Positions 24,403-36,687 of a DNA stretch of 64,000 bases are shown in pieces. The notes beneath the pieces are model-generated. The model made no database searches, was not told the DNA's origin, and saw nothing but the letters and a program-made list of their open reading frames with translations. The stretch comes from Morella rubra (Eukaryota > Streptophyta > Magnoliopsida > Fagales > Myricaceae). The stretch is taken from NCBI GenBank assembly GCA_003952965.2, contig CM025855.1, forward strand, positions 18,046,417 to 18,110,416, given 5' to 3'. Each line of letters begins with the position of its first letter. The stretch's first letter is position 1. A program made the translations under genes and the position numbers.

Positions 24403-25373
24403 TACTTCTATTGACGACCAAGAGGTTGAGTTCAAAGATGAAGAGAATCAAGGTTTTTTGAATGGTGATGGCAGGGACATGCCAAGAAGTGGAAGGCCTG
24501 GTATAGGTTACTAACGAGATCCGAGATGGCAAGATGGAGTTGATAGAAATCTGGGAAACATCAAGATGAAGATTCCATCGTTCCATGGGAAGAATGATCA
24601 TGAAGCATATTTGGAATGGGAGAAGAAGGTTGAATTGATTTTTGATTGCCATAACTACTCTGAGGAGAAAAAGGTAAAACTCGCCGTCATTGAATTTACT
24701 GATTATGCTATTATATGGTGGGATCAACTTGTGATGAGTAGAAGGAGGAACCATGAGAGACCTATTGAGACATGGGAGGAGATGAAGGCCATCATGAGGA
24801 GGCGATTTGTTCCAAGTCACTACTACCGGGACTTGTATCAAAAATTACAAAGCCTTACTCAAGGTTATAGGAGTGTGGATGATTATCATGATTCGAGCTA
24901 ATGTCGAAGAAGATAGTGAAGCTACCATGAAGAGGTTTTTGAATGGACTGAATTGGGACATTGCCAACATGGTAGAGTTGCAATACTACGTAGAGTTGGA
25001 GGACGTGGTGGCAATAAAGGTGGAATGACAGCTTAAAAGAAAAGGAACTCGTTCACTTCAAAGTCCGGCTCCTCTACTTCATGGAGGTCCAATTGGAAGA
25101 AAGAAGAAGGTGTTGTTGTCAAGTCCAAAACTGAACCACCCAAAAGGAGATGAAGTGTCCAATGCCACCAAAGGTAAAATCGAACCTCAAACTCATAATC
25201 GTGATATTAAATGTTTCTATTGTTTGGGAGTAGGTCACATAGCTTCACAATGTCCAAATAAGAGGACCATGATTGTACGTGTTGATGGAGAGGTGGAAAC
25301 TGAAAGTGAAAGTGAGGATGAACAAATGCCACCACTTGAGCCTGCTTGTGATGATGATGTGGAGTACCGGTAG
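24403..25373 (+). pseudogene. Gypsy gag, main part with zinc knuckle
   Basis: Gag resumes after the copia element. MKIPSFHGKNDHEAYLEW at 24566, then WWDQLV and ETWEEMKAIMRRRFVP (to about 24820), then a frame change near 24890, FLNGLNWDIANMVEL (24940-25000), a stop at 25026, and the zinc knuckle CFYCLGVGHIASQC (CX2CX4HX4C, 25212-25253). An acidic tail ends at 25373. The match to plant Ty3/gypsy Retrotrans_gag is clear. Confidence 0.85.
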
Positions 25374-28300
25374 AGGGTGAGTCACTTGTGGCTAGACGTG
25401 CCTTAAGTGCCCAAGTCAAAGAGGATGATGACATGAAACAGCAAAAGGAGAATATTTTTCATTCTAGATGCCACATTAATAACAAGGTATGTAGTATGAT
25501 TATTGATTGGGGAAGTTGTACTAATGTGGCTAGCACTACTTTGGAAAGTATAAGTTGCAGTGGTTGAATGATTGTGGGGAGGTCAAGGTAAACAAGCAAG
25601 TGTTAGTTTACTTCTCAATTGGAAAGTATCAAGATGAAGTACTTTGTGATGTTGTTCCATGCACGCGGGTCACATACTATTGGGCAGACGTGGCAATTCG
25701 ACAGAAGGTTACTCATGACGGTTCAAGAATAGGTATTCATTCATAAAAGACAATAAGACCATTACTCTTGTTCCCTTGACTCCAAGACAAGTGTATGAAG
25801 ATCAGATGAAATTGAAAAGAGAAAAAGAGTTGAAAAACACTTGTGAGATTGAGAGTTCAAAAAAAGAAAGTGAAAATAAAAAAGGAGAGTGAAAAGAAAA
25901 AGGAAAGTGAGAGAAAAAAGAGAGTGAAAAGAAAAGAGAGAGTGAAGAAAAAGGGAGAAGTACAAAAAAAATGAATTTTTATGCTAAGCTGAGTGATGTC
26001 AAGAGTGCTTTTTATACAAATCAGCCTATGTTTGTACTTTTGTACAAAGAGGCATGTTTTAATACTAACGAATTTGACAAATGCTTTGCCTAGTTTGTTG
26101 TTTCTCTTTTGCAGGAATATGAGGATGTCTTCCCAGGAAACACCACATGGTTACCTCCAATCGGGGAATTGAACATCAAATTGATTTTGTTCCGGTGCAA
26201 CAATTCCAAATCGACCAGCTTATAGGAGCAATCCCGAGGAGACAAAGGAGCTTCAACGGCAAGTTGAGGAGTTGTTGGCCAAAGGGCACGTGAGGAGAGC
26301 ATGAGCCCATGTGCGGTCCCGGTTTTACTTGTACCTAAGAAGGATGGACGTGGAGAATGTGTGTTGATTGCCGAGCCATCAACAACATAACGGTAAAGTA
26401 TCGTCATCCTATTCCTCGCTTAGATGATATGTTAGATGAGCTGCATGGTTCATATGTTTTCACAAAAATTGATTTAAAGAGTGGTTATCATCAAATTAGG
26501 ATAAAAGAAGGAGATGAATGGAAAACGCCTTTAAAACTAAATATGGTTTGTATGAATGGTTAGTTATGCCTTTTGGTTGACTAATGCTCCGAGTACTTTA
26601 TGAGACTTATGAACCATGTTTTGCGTGCATTTATAGGTAGATTTGTTGTTGTTTACTTTGATGATATACTTTTATAGCAAGACGATGGACGCATATAGAC
26701 ATTTGAAATTGTTTTAGATGTGCTTAGAAAGAAAAGTTGTTTGCTAATTTGAAGAAGTGTTCCTTTTACTTGGAAAAAGCTTGTATTTCTTGGCTTGTTG
26801 TTAACACAAAAGGTATACAGGTGGATGAAGAAAAGGTACGTGCAATCAAGAATGGCCCACCCAAGTCAATGTAAGGTCGTAGTTTTCATGGACTTGCTAG
26901 TTTTTATCGACGCTTTGTGAAAGACTTTAGTACATAGCCCACTTACCGAAGTGTTAAAAAAATTGGTTTTAAATGGGGAATGAACAAGAAGGCATTTATT
27001 AGATTAAAGAAAGCTGTGGTGCTCCTTCTTAGCTTTACCTAACTTTTCTAAAACTTTTGAGATTGAATGTGATGCTTCAGGAATTGGAATTGGCGCTGTT
27101 TTATGCAAGAAGGGCCCATGCCTATTTCAGCGAGAAAGCTAAGCGGGGCAGCCTTAAACTACCCAACTTATGACAAGGAGTTGTATGCATTGGTTCGAGC
27201 TTTGGAGACTTGGCAGCACTACCTATGGCCTAAAGAGTTTGTGATTCATACCGATCATGAGTCCTTGAACACTTGAAAGGCCAAGGTACAAGCTAAACAA
27301 AAGGCATGCGCAGATGGTGGAATTCATTGAGACCTTCCCTTATGTAATCAAATATAAACAAGGTAAGGACAATGTTATGGCCGATGCATTATCAAGAAGG
27401 TATGCCCTTATCTCTACTTTAAATGCAAAGTTATTGGGATTTGAGTACATTAAAAATTGTATGCCACTGATGATGACTTTGCTAGTGTGTAAAAGCATGT
27501 GAGAAAGGCAGCGTTGGTAAGTTCTTAGACTTGATGGGTACTTGTTTCGAGAAAATAAACTTTGTGTGCCTAATAGTTCTATGCGGAGTTATTAGTGCAA
27601 GAATCACATGGAGGTGGTTGATGGGTCACTTTGGAGTAAGGAAGACTTTAGCATATTGCATGAACACTTCTTTTGGCCAAGAATGAAACGTGATGTGAAA
27701 GAGTGTGTGTAGATGTGTTACATGTAGGCAGGCCAAATCTAAAGTCACCACACGGTTTATATACTCCTTTGCCCGTACCTAGTGAGCCTTGGATTGATAT
27801 TTCTATGGACTTTGTTTTAGGATTGCCTAGGTCAAAGACAGGTAAGGATTCAATTTTTGTGGTTGTTGATAGGTTTTCTAAAATGGCACATTTTATATCT
27901 TGTCATAAAACTGATGATGCAACCATATTGCTGATTTATTCTTTAAGAGATAGTACGACTCCATGGTGCCTAGGAGTATTATGTCTGATCGAGATGCTAA
28001 GTTCTTAGCTATTTTTGGAAGGTTTGTGGGGCAAGTTGGGAACTAAATTGTTGTTTTCAACTACTTGTCACCCCCAAACGGATGGACAAACCGAGTAGTG
28101 AATATAACTTTATCTACCTTTATTGTGTAATGTCATTCAAAAGAACCTGAAAAATTGGGAAGATTGTTTACCATTCATAGAGTTTGCTTATAATCGGACT
28201 ATGCATACTACTACATCTTATTCTCCTTTTGAAATTGTATATGGCTTTAATCCTCTTACTCTTTGGATTTGTTGCCTTTACCTGTTGATGAAAGAAGTAG

Positions 28301-28666
28301 CTTGGATGGCCAAAAGAAGGCTGAATTGTGAAATCACTTCATGAAAAAGGGTACGGCTTCAAATTGAGCATAAGAACGAGAAGTTGCTTCCCAAGCAAAT
28401 AAAGGCCGACGACGCGTCATATTCTGAACCAGGAGATTGGGTTTGGGTGCATATGCACAAGGGACGCTTCCCAATTGATCGAAAAACTAAATTGCACCCT
28501 TGAGGTGATGGACCTTTCCAAGTCCTAGAGAAGATCAATGACAAGCTTATCAAATCGATCTTCCAGGTGAGTATAATGTTTCAGCTACTTTCAATATTTC
28601 TGACCTTTCTCCTTTTGATGTAGATGATGATTCGTTGTCGAATCCTTTTAAGGAGAGGATGAATGG
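25374..28666 (+). pseudogene. Gypsy pol: protease, RT, RNase H, integrase
   Basis: Protease-like CHINNKVCSMIIDWGSCTNV (Asp at 25505; the usual second residue Gly is Trp here). A Lys/Glu-rich linker at 25800-25970. RT from about 26340 ([20 protein letters not shown]) with YFDD at 26654-26665. RNase H at about 27050-27400 ([31 protein letters not shown]). Integrase core at about 27780-28300 ([34 protein letters not shown]) and a GPF/Y-type module (GDGPFQVLEKIND) near 28505. Stops and frameshifts break every domain. The C-terminus reads on into the 3' LTR to 28877. No chromodomain is visible. Confidence 0.85.
28648..28666 (+). other. Gypsy polypurine tract
   Basis: A purine-rich run (aaggagaggatgaatgg) directly before the TGGGCATC start of the 3' LTR, which supports placing the LTR start inside the end of the pol frame. 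Confidence 0.55.
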
Positions 28667-29399
28667 TGGGCATCAAGGTGGACAGAGTCCTAGAGATCCA
28701 TTGCAAGTTCTAGCAAGGCCAATCACAAGATCAAGAGTAAAGAAAATCAAGGAAGCAATGCAAGGATTGGTGCAATCTACTTGCACCGAGTATGCCAATT
28801 TACTTTTCAGGACTCAGCGTTCAAGATGGGATCACAAGAAGAAGAACAATCCTACTTCTTGTGATACAAGCTACTAGAGGGAGGCATTGCCTAATGTTCT
28901 GGACCTAATGTTTAGGCTTCATATTTGTGGGCTTGTTGGGCTTTTTTTTTAGGGTTACTATTAACGCATTAATGTTCACGGGTTTAGGATTACTGTTCAC
29001 GCGGCACTATTCACGGATCACTATTTGCACTGCACTATTCACATGTGTTGTCCCACATTAGTTAGAAATAAGGGACTTCTACAAACCCCATATATTTAGG
29101 AACTTCTATGTATTGTTTTGGATCATTAAAGAAGTTAAGTATTATTTTCTCTAAAAGAGTTTGTTTTTTAGTTCTTGAGTGAACTAAAGAACTTATCAAG
29201 GATTCTTCTTTGTGGCATTCTAACTTCAATCTTGGTTCTTGAAGCACAATTTCAACGGGTCAGGATTAGAACTGTAATCTTGGTTTTGGAACAAGAGTTC
29301 AACGTGTCAAGATTTGTTTCTTAGCTTGATTTGTGGTGCTTTTGGGTCTTTATTCAAATTGTTCGCGGGTTCAAGGGGTTTCAATCCTGCAGGTTCACA
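28667..29399 (+). repeat. Gypsy 3' LTR
   Basis: 733 bp matching 14052-14772. Followed by three bases (tta) and the cgtcc target duplication at 29403-29407, then CACTA tnp2 sequence on the minus strand. Confidence 0.85.
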
Positions 29400-29402
29400 T
29401 TA

Positions 29403-30845
29403 CGTCCGAAGAAAGAACTAAGCGGACGTTGCGGGCATCTTGAGCAAACCAAGCATGGTCCTTTAATTTTTCCAAACCAATGTATCTGCAAGATGCCTCA
29501 TACTCTTCCCATTGTTGACCCTTTTCTCTTTATGCATCTCAAGTCATTAGCTACATCTTTTGTGGTAAACAAACGTTTAAGTCTAAGAATTAAAGGGAAA
29601 TGAGGCAACACTTTCTTGAGAATTCGATTGCTCAAGTCATTTTTGAATTTCTACCAAGACACCCCACATCTATCAAACTCACTGTTTTCCTTCCAAAACA
29701 GCACACAATCATTCTGACATGCATGGATCTTGTCATAACTAAACTCAAGATCCTTTCGCAATTGTTTCACCTCGTAATACGATCTTGGTAACGTCTCTCC
29801 CTCTGGCAATGCCTCCTTAATTAACTATAACACCATATCAAATGCCTTAACCAACAACTTATTCCTGAAGTGGGGGTTTCCCTAATATCAGGGTTCTCCG
29901 TTTCAACCCCTACCGCCCGACCTTCTAACCTAGTACAAACATCAGTTAACATTTCTCCATCCCGTCAGAGCTATCTCCCTCTAAATCCTCATCAATATGT
30001 GGGAAGCTAGCATGGACTCTTGACTCAGATTTGAAGCAAGTTGAATACCCTCCCCGTGAAATACCCATAACTTATAGCTCATATCAAACCCATTAATATA
30101 GATATATATATATATATAAATATACGATCTTCCAATTTATCCAACACTTGAGACACTACATTTCTACACTTTCGACACAGATATCAAATCTAACCCCGAG
30201 AGTCTACACAACAAGCAGCCATACTGACAAACCCATAGACCCCCTTTGTATACTTTTCACCAAAACAATTTTTCTCGTACACCTAACTCTTATCCATTAC
30301 CACCAATTTAATACAATACACGACATTAAGTAACTCATAAACACTCAATCATTAGAACTTGACTTTGTGCCCAACTCATAGGTCCTATCCCATTCAAGAT
30401 TGTGCATTCAGAGCTGAACGTCAGTTCGACTTATGTCCATCCATAGTTGGAAAAAAATTTGGCAGCATCTCCCCCCAATCCTTAAGTACACGCATTAGCG
30501 TTAGGGCAAACGTCATCAACGATAGTTGTATGACGTCATACACCAATGCTAGTAGTATACCCAGAAGACAAAAGGTAGATGATATAGAACTTCCTCCAAG
30601 ACTAGATAGGACACAAGTACCGAACTTGTCGAACCACGAATACAAAATCTCAAACTGTCCATATTTTGGACAATTCAAGGGTTATTACGCAATAAAAGCA
30701 TATTTATCGCGTCCTAACCCTTGAACGGGTCTAATAGTACACATGTTATATCCCAAAAATATAACCCAAACAAAACAAGTTAAAAACACTCCAATATTCA
30801 TCCTACATACTTCTCAAACTTCGTAATTTATTTTCAGAACTCAAG
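29403..30845 (-). pseudogene. CACTA tnp2 transposase, N-terminal part
   Basis: Minus-strand pieces in order: SYKLWVFHGEG (about 30090), LIKEALPEGETLPRSYYEVK (about 29830-29760), DLEFSYDKIHACQNDCVLFW (about 29745-29690), HFPLILRLKRLF (about 29570), and MRHLADTLVW with FAQDARNVRLVLSSD (29500-29405). These match the transposase-associated domain and tnp2 N-terminus of plant CACTA elements, where C-NDC-L-WK is conserved. The frame stops at the gypsy junction and continues at 14048. Stops are present. The plus-strand frames at 29331-29790 and 30148-30724 are shadows. Upstream of about 30150 I see no clear motif. Confidence 0.8.
30101..30118. repeat. (AT)n microsatellite
   Basis: AT repeat inside the tnp2 N-terminal region; probably an intron or a later expansion. 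Confidence 0.8.
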
Positions 30846-32165
30846 TGTAAATCCTAGGATTAAGGCTACCCAAAAGGGGGGTGAATTGAGTTTCAAAATT
30901 TTTTCGAAACTCACCCTTTAGAAAGTGTTTGCTAGCTACAAGTCTCACAAAGAGAAATGATTGCAATAACAGATTAAACACAAGAATATATATTGCAACT
31001 CAAATAGAGAAATTAAACTTATAACAAGAAACTAGTAGCACAATGTAAGGAGATAAGGGAAGAGAAGCAAACACAAGATTTTTAGGTGGTTCGGCAAACC
31101 CGCCTACATCCACCCCTCAAGCTCCTTACCGAGCCTTGAGGTTTCTCCACTATGCTCCCTTCAACCAAAGGGAGCTTTTCTTACACTTGAGCTTGAGAAA
31201 CACCTCTCAAGCCTCAAGAACGAGTTTGAGAACAAACCTCTCCAAACTCCTTCTTTTGATGAACAACCCTCACCAAAAGGAAACAAGAGAATCACTCTCT
31301 TAAAAGTGTATAGGGATGAACGAAAATGCCCACTAAAACTCCCTTGATGGAGTAGATGTTACAATGAGAAATTTCTATCTCTTAGGCTTCACACAATAAC
31401 AAGGATGTGAAAGTGTTGATTATGTGTGAATGATGTTTGAACAAGGATTGAAAGGTTTTAGATCACTCTTAGCCTTAGTAAAATGATTTTGGTCGTTCAG
31501 CAACTTTTAAAAGGTGCAGGAATGGCTTTATATAGGCCTCATAAGAAAAATAGCCGTTAATAGTCGTTGGGAGTCGAGCTATAAAAAAAGTCATGACGAA
31601 TCGGTCGATCGCTAAATGAGTCGGTCGACCGCTGCAGGTTTACGTTACCCAACGATCATAATGTTAAGGTCAGAACGGCTCTTTTCTTCATTTTTCAAAC
31701 TAACGGTCGACCGCTATACCAAACGGTCGAAGATCGGCGACCGCTTCACCAGCTGGTCGAGCTCCTTAACTTAAGCACATGATCCAGTTGTTTTAAAAAC
31801 ACAATTTTGACCAACATAAAATACCCAATTTTAAAGACTAACTTCCCATAAGTATATAAAGGTTTGGGAGTTTAATTGGGATATTTTGAAGCCATTTAAA
31901 ACATTTTTAAATCTTCAAAACAAGTGGTAAAACAGTTCATGCAAGTTTTGAAGAAATATGCAAGTGTGTGGTTCAAATCCTTGTTAAAGATGAAGTCTTA
32001 GAGTTACAAAGATTACCCTAGCATCTTGAGTCTTCACTTTAAGAGCACTTCCATTGAAAGGGATGTTACTTGATCGCTTCGTGCTCATTTTGGATCCGCT
32101 TTGCTTCACATCTTAATTACTTCTATTGTTATCATCAAAACATTGATTGTGACTAAAAGTCAACA
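30846..32165 (-). mobile_element. Solo LTR of a copia (SIRE/Maximus-like) element
   Basis: On the minus strand it starts TGTTGACTTTTAGTCAC, followed by the tgttttgatgataac motif common at the start of SIRE-type copia LTRs, and ends CCTAGGATTTACA. Length 1320 bp. Perfect 5-bp duplications tcaag lie at 30841-30845 and 32166-32170. A TATA box (tatataaag, 31526-31534 minus) supports the orientation. No internal region is present. The lineage is inferred from LTR text only. It contains cggtcgatcg/cggtcgaccg motifs at 31600-31760. Confidence 0.8.
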
Positions 32166-32209
32166 TCAAGCACTTCAATAATCAAACATGTAAATTATTT
32201 TGCAATCTA

Positions 32210-33170
32210 CCATAAACTACGATCGATTGGTATTGAAAAGCGATCGATGAATATGCTAAGGCGATCGATCGTCTAAAATTAGGTGATCGATTGCCGAACC
32301 TTCATCTAACAGAGGATGGATCGTCCAGAAATGGCGATCGATCGTTCGTAATCCAGATCAACAAATAACTTCCCAAACCTCCCCACACACTCAAATCCAT
32401 GCCCAAAATACTCCCAAATCATCCTCATGCAATACACATTCTAATATACATATTAAAAACACTTTAATAAACTCTAATCATCACAAATCATATACACAAT
32501 ACCCACAAATAGACAAGTCAAAAAAATCACCAAATAACCAACCAAAACATTCCTAAATCATAGTGTAGGTCAAGTCACATATCTCTTGCACAAAATAAAC
32601 ACTAAAATAAACCAAATCCACACCAAATCCCACAATTTCGCCCAAATTTTTCAATATTCACCCAGTTAAAAAACTAATGAATTTGAACTTGGGCTTACAC
32701 TTAACCTATTCTAAACACTCTTTCAACCAAAAGGATGGTGATTGGGTTAAGTTTAAGGGAAAAATAGCTCATTGCCGCGAGCTCTCGGGCTCCTACTTGT
32801 GTGTATTTTTGCTTCACCCACGGGCTTTGAGAATTTTTTCGCATTTTAAGGCCAACAAACACCGGTCGATCGGTCCACACAATGATTGATCGCTTTTCAT
32901 CTTTAAATTCCTGCTAAGAATTTAGACCGATCGATCAGTTCACTACACCGATCGATCAGTAAGTATCTTTAAAATGAAGATGGATGCTAGCCACCGATCG
33001 CCAGCCTGTGCCGATCGATCGACAATAAAGTCTTAAACAACACCGTTATCTACCGATTGATTGGTTGGGCTTCACGATTGATCATTCATCAACTTTAAAC
33101 AACATCGTACTGTACTGATCGATCGTCCACACAGCGATCTATCAGTTCACCTAATTATTAAAACACGATT
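32210..33170. repeat. Subterminal-type repeat block B (gatcgatcg family)
   Basis: Many copies of gatcgatcg/cgatcgatcggt and their tg/ca variants in both orientations, unevenly spaced: 32220-32350 and 32860-33150 are dense, with an AT-rich stretch between. It continues, across the LTR insertion, into block C. Confidence 0.7.
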
Positions 33171-33352
33171 TTTAACCTGACAAATGACTTAATTATTAAA
33201 ATTATTTTACTTATAATGTCATCTTAATACATACCTCATATTAATAACTTATAATAATGTGCTAAATAAGCATTATACCACTAATTTATGACATGTTAAT
33301 ACATTACTCATACTAACTAATACAAAAAGTTTCTATGATGCAACATGTACTG

Positions 33353-35828
33353 AAATAGCCCGGACCGTCAAGACCTCAAGCGTTGTCTTATAGTAATGGA
33401 CACTGCTATTAAACGGAGGTTACGGCCAGTAGGAGGATCGTAAAGCAATAGGATTCTAAGAAATAAATATCATCAAGACTCTTTATTCCAATCTTTGTAT
33501 CACAAAAGAGTACCAATTCTGCTTTCTATGTACATCTACAAAACATGGCAGAATAACTACTAAAATTCAGTACAATCTACGTAGGTCTTTATCTTATTCT
33601 CCTCTACTCTTCCTTGTCATGATCGCTAGAAAATATAATCAGGATGCTCTCAACGATGATGTCTAGGTTCTCAGTGACCCAGACCCAACTACCAGCTTAG
33701 TATCAAGACCTCATGAGTCAAAGTCTAAGTAAATTCTCCAAGTACATTCTGAACAATGGTGAGTCCAAATGACTCAGTAAAGCTAGTGGTTAGACAGACA
33801 ACAGATAGAAGAAAAGATATTGAAGAAAACCCATTCATCAATAAAATCTCAAAACAGAAGAAAAAGTAAATGAAAAGACTCAGTTTTCTCAAAAATGATC
33901 TTTTCCTTTTTCCATTTTCAATTTCGATCACCACTACTCTCACTCCCAAAGTGAATCACTTGGCCAGAGTGATGGGTTACAAGTAGCCTTCCGTATCTAT
34001 GCAGCAGTACTCCCAGAGCACAATACGGCCTCAAACTCCCAAGAGTGAGTTATCCTAACAAAGGATCTTTTCGCATACGACAGAGAGGCCAGAATGTCAC
34101 AACAAGTGAACACATCCTCTTGTGCACAGTACTGTCACGTCTTCACAGTATTACATTAAGTATGCATGTCTCATGTCAACGCCCATACATATCACTCATG
34201 ATATGCAACACCTTAACCATACTTGAACATCACAATATTCCTTTCCAATGTACAAGTTAAGTGTGCATGTCTCATATCAATGCCCATACATCTCATTTAT
34301 GATATGCAACACCTTAACTCGTTTCCATCATCACAACATTATAAAACATTCTCAAAGGAAAATGTTGTGAAGGCAAAAACAACACTTTGATTTCTCGGTT
34401 AAAAACCAGCTTAATCACCATGTAGAAAATACTAATTTTGACATGAAAAGTATTGAAATCAAAAGGAAAGAAATATGTTCAAGCTTTGAAAAACAACTTT
34501 TGAAAGAAATTTTGAAAAGAAACGGATCAAAGTTGAAAAACAACTTGAAAATGAATCGAACTTTGAAAATGATACTTTTTCGAAAGGACGAGCTTGTTCT
34601 TCGTCAAGAACATGAAGAACACGAAGAACATCAAGAACAATATGAAGAATAGAAAAAATGCTAATCAACATCAAGAGATGCTAGAATAATAAAGACAAGA
34701 GATTCATAATAATCATCTTGAAAACTTGAATCGAAATCAAAGATAACCAACTAAACTTTACCTCTAAGCGAGTTTGATCTTCACTAATCGATTTCCTCCT
34801 TCTTTCTCCCACTTCACTTCACTCTTTCTCTCAAGATTTATTGAATGGTGTATTCTTCAAAGGTCGAAATCCACCCTATTTATAGGAAAACACAGCCGGT
34901 TGCATTCCGACACGTGTCCGCCTAGCTAGGCTAGCTTTGGTGAGTCACTAGGCTACATTTCTCTCCTCTTGACACCTAGCAACCTACAGCAGCTGCATGG
35001 AAAGGCTATGGCCGAAATTTTCCCTATAGGCTTGATGAGTCGTCGCCTAGGTGCACCGGTGGTCGACACCTCGAGCTTCCTAGGTCCTAATCTTTTGGTC
35101 GTGCTTTTTGCATCAATTTGTCGTGCTTCTAGCTTGATTTGTCATGCTTCCTATGTGTCATCTCTATCCACAATCTATCTTATCCACAAGTCATCTCTAT
35201 CCATAATTCATCTTATCCATCTCTATCCACAATTCATCTCTATCCACAATCATCATATCCATAATTCATCTCTATCCGTAATTCATCTCTATCCACAACA
35301 ATTCATCTCTATCCACAATTCATCTCTATCCCAATTCAAAAATCGACCTACTAGCTTCCGAAAAATAAAAAGTCTCCAAAATTGAACCATAAGCTCGTGG
35401 ATGAACTCCCGACATATTAGTAGAATAAAAATCATGTGGTTCGGTTTTTGAGACAAAAACGTCCTGCTTGCTTAAAAAATTAAATTGATCCAATACGAGC
35501 TCCTCAACATTCTGAACAACAACCTAGTTGCACGCGAACTCCAAATCTCACTTAATCAAGTCCTAATCAAGGTTCGAGACAAAAAGGTCCGACTAGCTTA
35601 AAAATTTAAATTGATCCAATGCGTACTCCTCAATCTCTTGAACAATAACTCAGTTGCATGTGAACTCTAATTCTCACTAAATTATGTCCTAATCAATGTT
35701 TCGAACTTAGTATCTCAAGTACTAAATAATCTCTCTTAGCCACTAAGCAGCCCTTAAATGCACTACTAATCACAAACAAGATATCATAAACAATATGCAT
35801 GTGATGTTTAAAAGCTCGGGGTATGACA
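33353..35828 (-). mobile_element. Solo LTR, family X copy 2
   Basis: On the minus strand it starts TGTCATACCCCGAGC and ends GGGCTATTTCA, 2476 bp, with perfect 5-bp duplications tgtac at 33348-33352 and 35829-35833. A minus-strand TATA box tataaatag lies at 34876-34884. It aligns along its whole length with 9736-12147. It differs mainly by small indels and by a minisatellite at 35155-35337. Confidence 0.88.
35155..35337. repeat. Minisatellite in solo LTR copy 2
   Basis: About ten imperfect units of atccacaattcatctct, 17-18 bp each, some shortened. The matching place in copy 1 (about 11590-11690) has other text without the repeat. Confidence 0.8.
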
Positions 35829-35979
35829 TGTACAACTTATACATGCTTTCCTAAATATTAATGATGCATACTTGATATGTTTTTATGCAATCTATATACG
35901 TCCTAACGTACTTTGTTAATATATATCTTGTGTTTCCAATTGTTTAATCGCACATTATTTAATCACAATGATTAGAAAT

Positions 35980-36300
35980 AAAATTAGTCCGCCGATCGAT
36001 CGGTGCAAACACCGATCGATCGTCATTTGCAATTAAAATTACACAGTTGCTAACCATCGATAGGTAGACATAAACAAAAATGACGCCGTCTTTAGCGATT
36101 GGTCTCTTCATCATTGCGATCAATCGATAATCGTAAACGAAACGACGACGCATGAAAGTGATCCATCGGTGTTCGCATACCGATCGATTGTTATTTTGGA
36201 TGATCGATCATTTGTTCTTTGCGATTGATTGTTGATTATATTTAAACGACACCGTGCTTTAGCGATTGATCCACCAACATACTGATTGATCGGTGATCCA
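35980..36300. repeat. Subterminal-type repeat block C (gatcgatcg family)
   Basis: Copies such as ccgatcgatcgg, gatcgatcgtc and gattgatcgg at roughly 30-60 bp spacing. Without the LTR at 33353-35828 it is contiguous with block B. Confidence 0.7.
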
Positions 36301-36479
36301 AAATTTTAAAAAAATTTACCTATTTTTAGTTAAATTCTTATGTTGTTTATTTGATGGATCACTATAAATTTCATACGCATATTTGTATGTACTTAAATTT
36401 TACTTCATACATATTTTGTTTAGTTGTTTAACCATGCAATTATCATTATTTTTGCCAACTAAAGGGTATTTTTCTAAAT

Positions 36480-36670
36480 TTACGTATCTAAATGTCAAGA
36501 AAAAAATTCAAATAAAAAGACACAGAAACTGTAATCAATGTTACTACATATCTACAAATAAAGATAAATATCCCAAATACGTAAATAAAAACACAAATCC
36601 AAATAAACATATATGTCTCAAACAGATAAATAAAAACAGAAATCCAAATGTATGTCCCAAATATATACAA
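36480..36670. repeat. Imperfect short tandem repeat, AT-rich
   Basis: Two to three diverged units of about 45 bp containing aataaaaaca.aaatccaaa followed by tgtc.caaa. Non-coding; lies between repeat block C and the transposon ORF. Confidence 0.45.
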
Positions 36671-36687
36671 AAAATGTAGTAAAAAAA

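Larger units (their letters stand above)
14052..29399 (+). mobile_element. Ty3/gypsy LTR retrotransposon, nested in tnp2 and interrupted by a copia element
   Basis: Order: LTR 14052-14772, PBS 14778-14790, gag start 15327, copia insertion 15517-24397, rest of gag, protease, reverse transcriptase with YFDD, RNase H, integrase, LTR 28667-29399. RT before integrase makes it Ty3/gypsy. Without the copia insert it is about 6.5 kb. The LTRs differ by point changes and small indels (721 and 733 bp) and the coding region has many stops, so the insertion is not recent. It splits the CACTA tnp2 gene within its conserved DGFNPF motif. Confidence 0.9.

Noticed and set aside
35155..35385. Open frame rich in HNSSLS-type repeats (CDS at 34969-35385)
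   Set aside because: It is the translation of a minisatellite inside a solo LTR.
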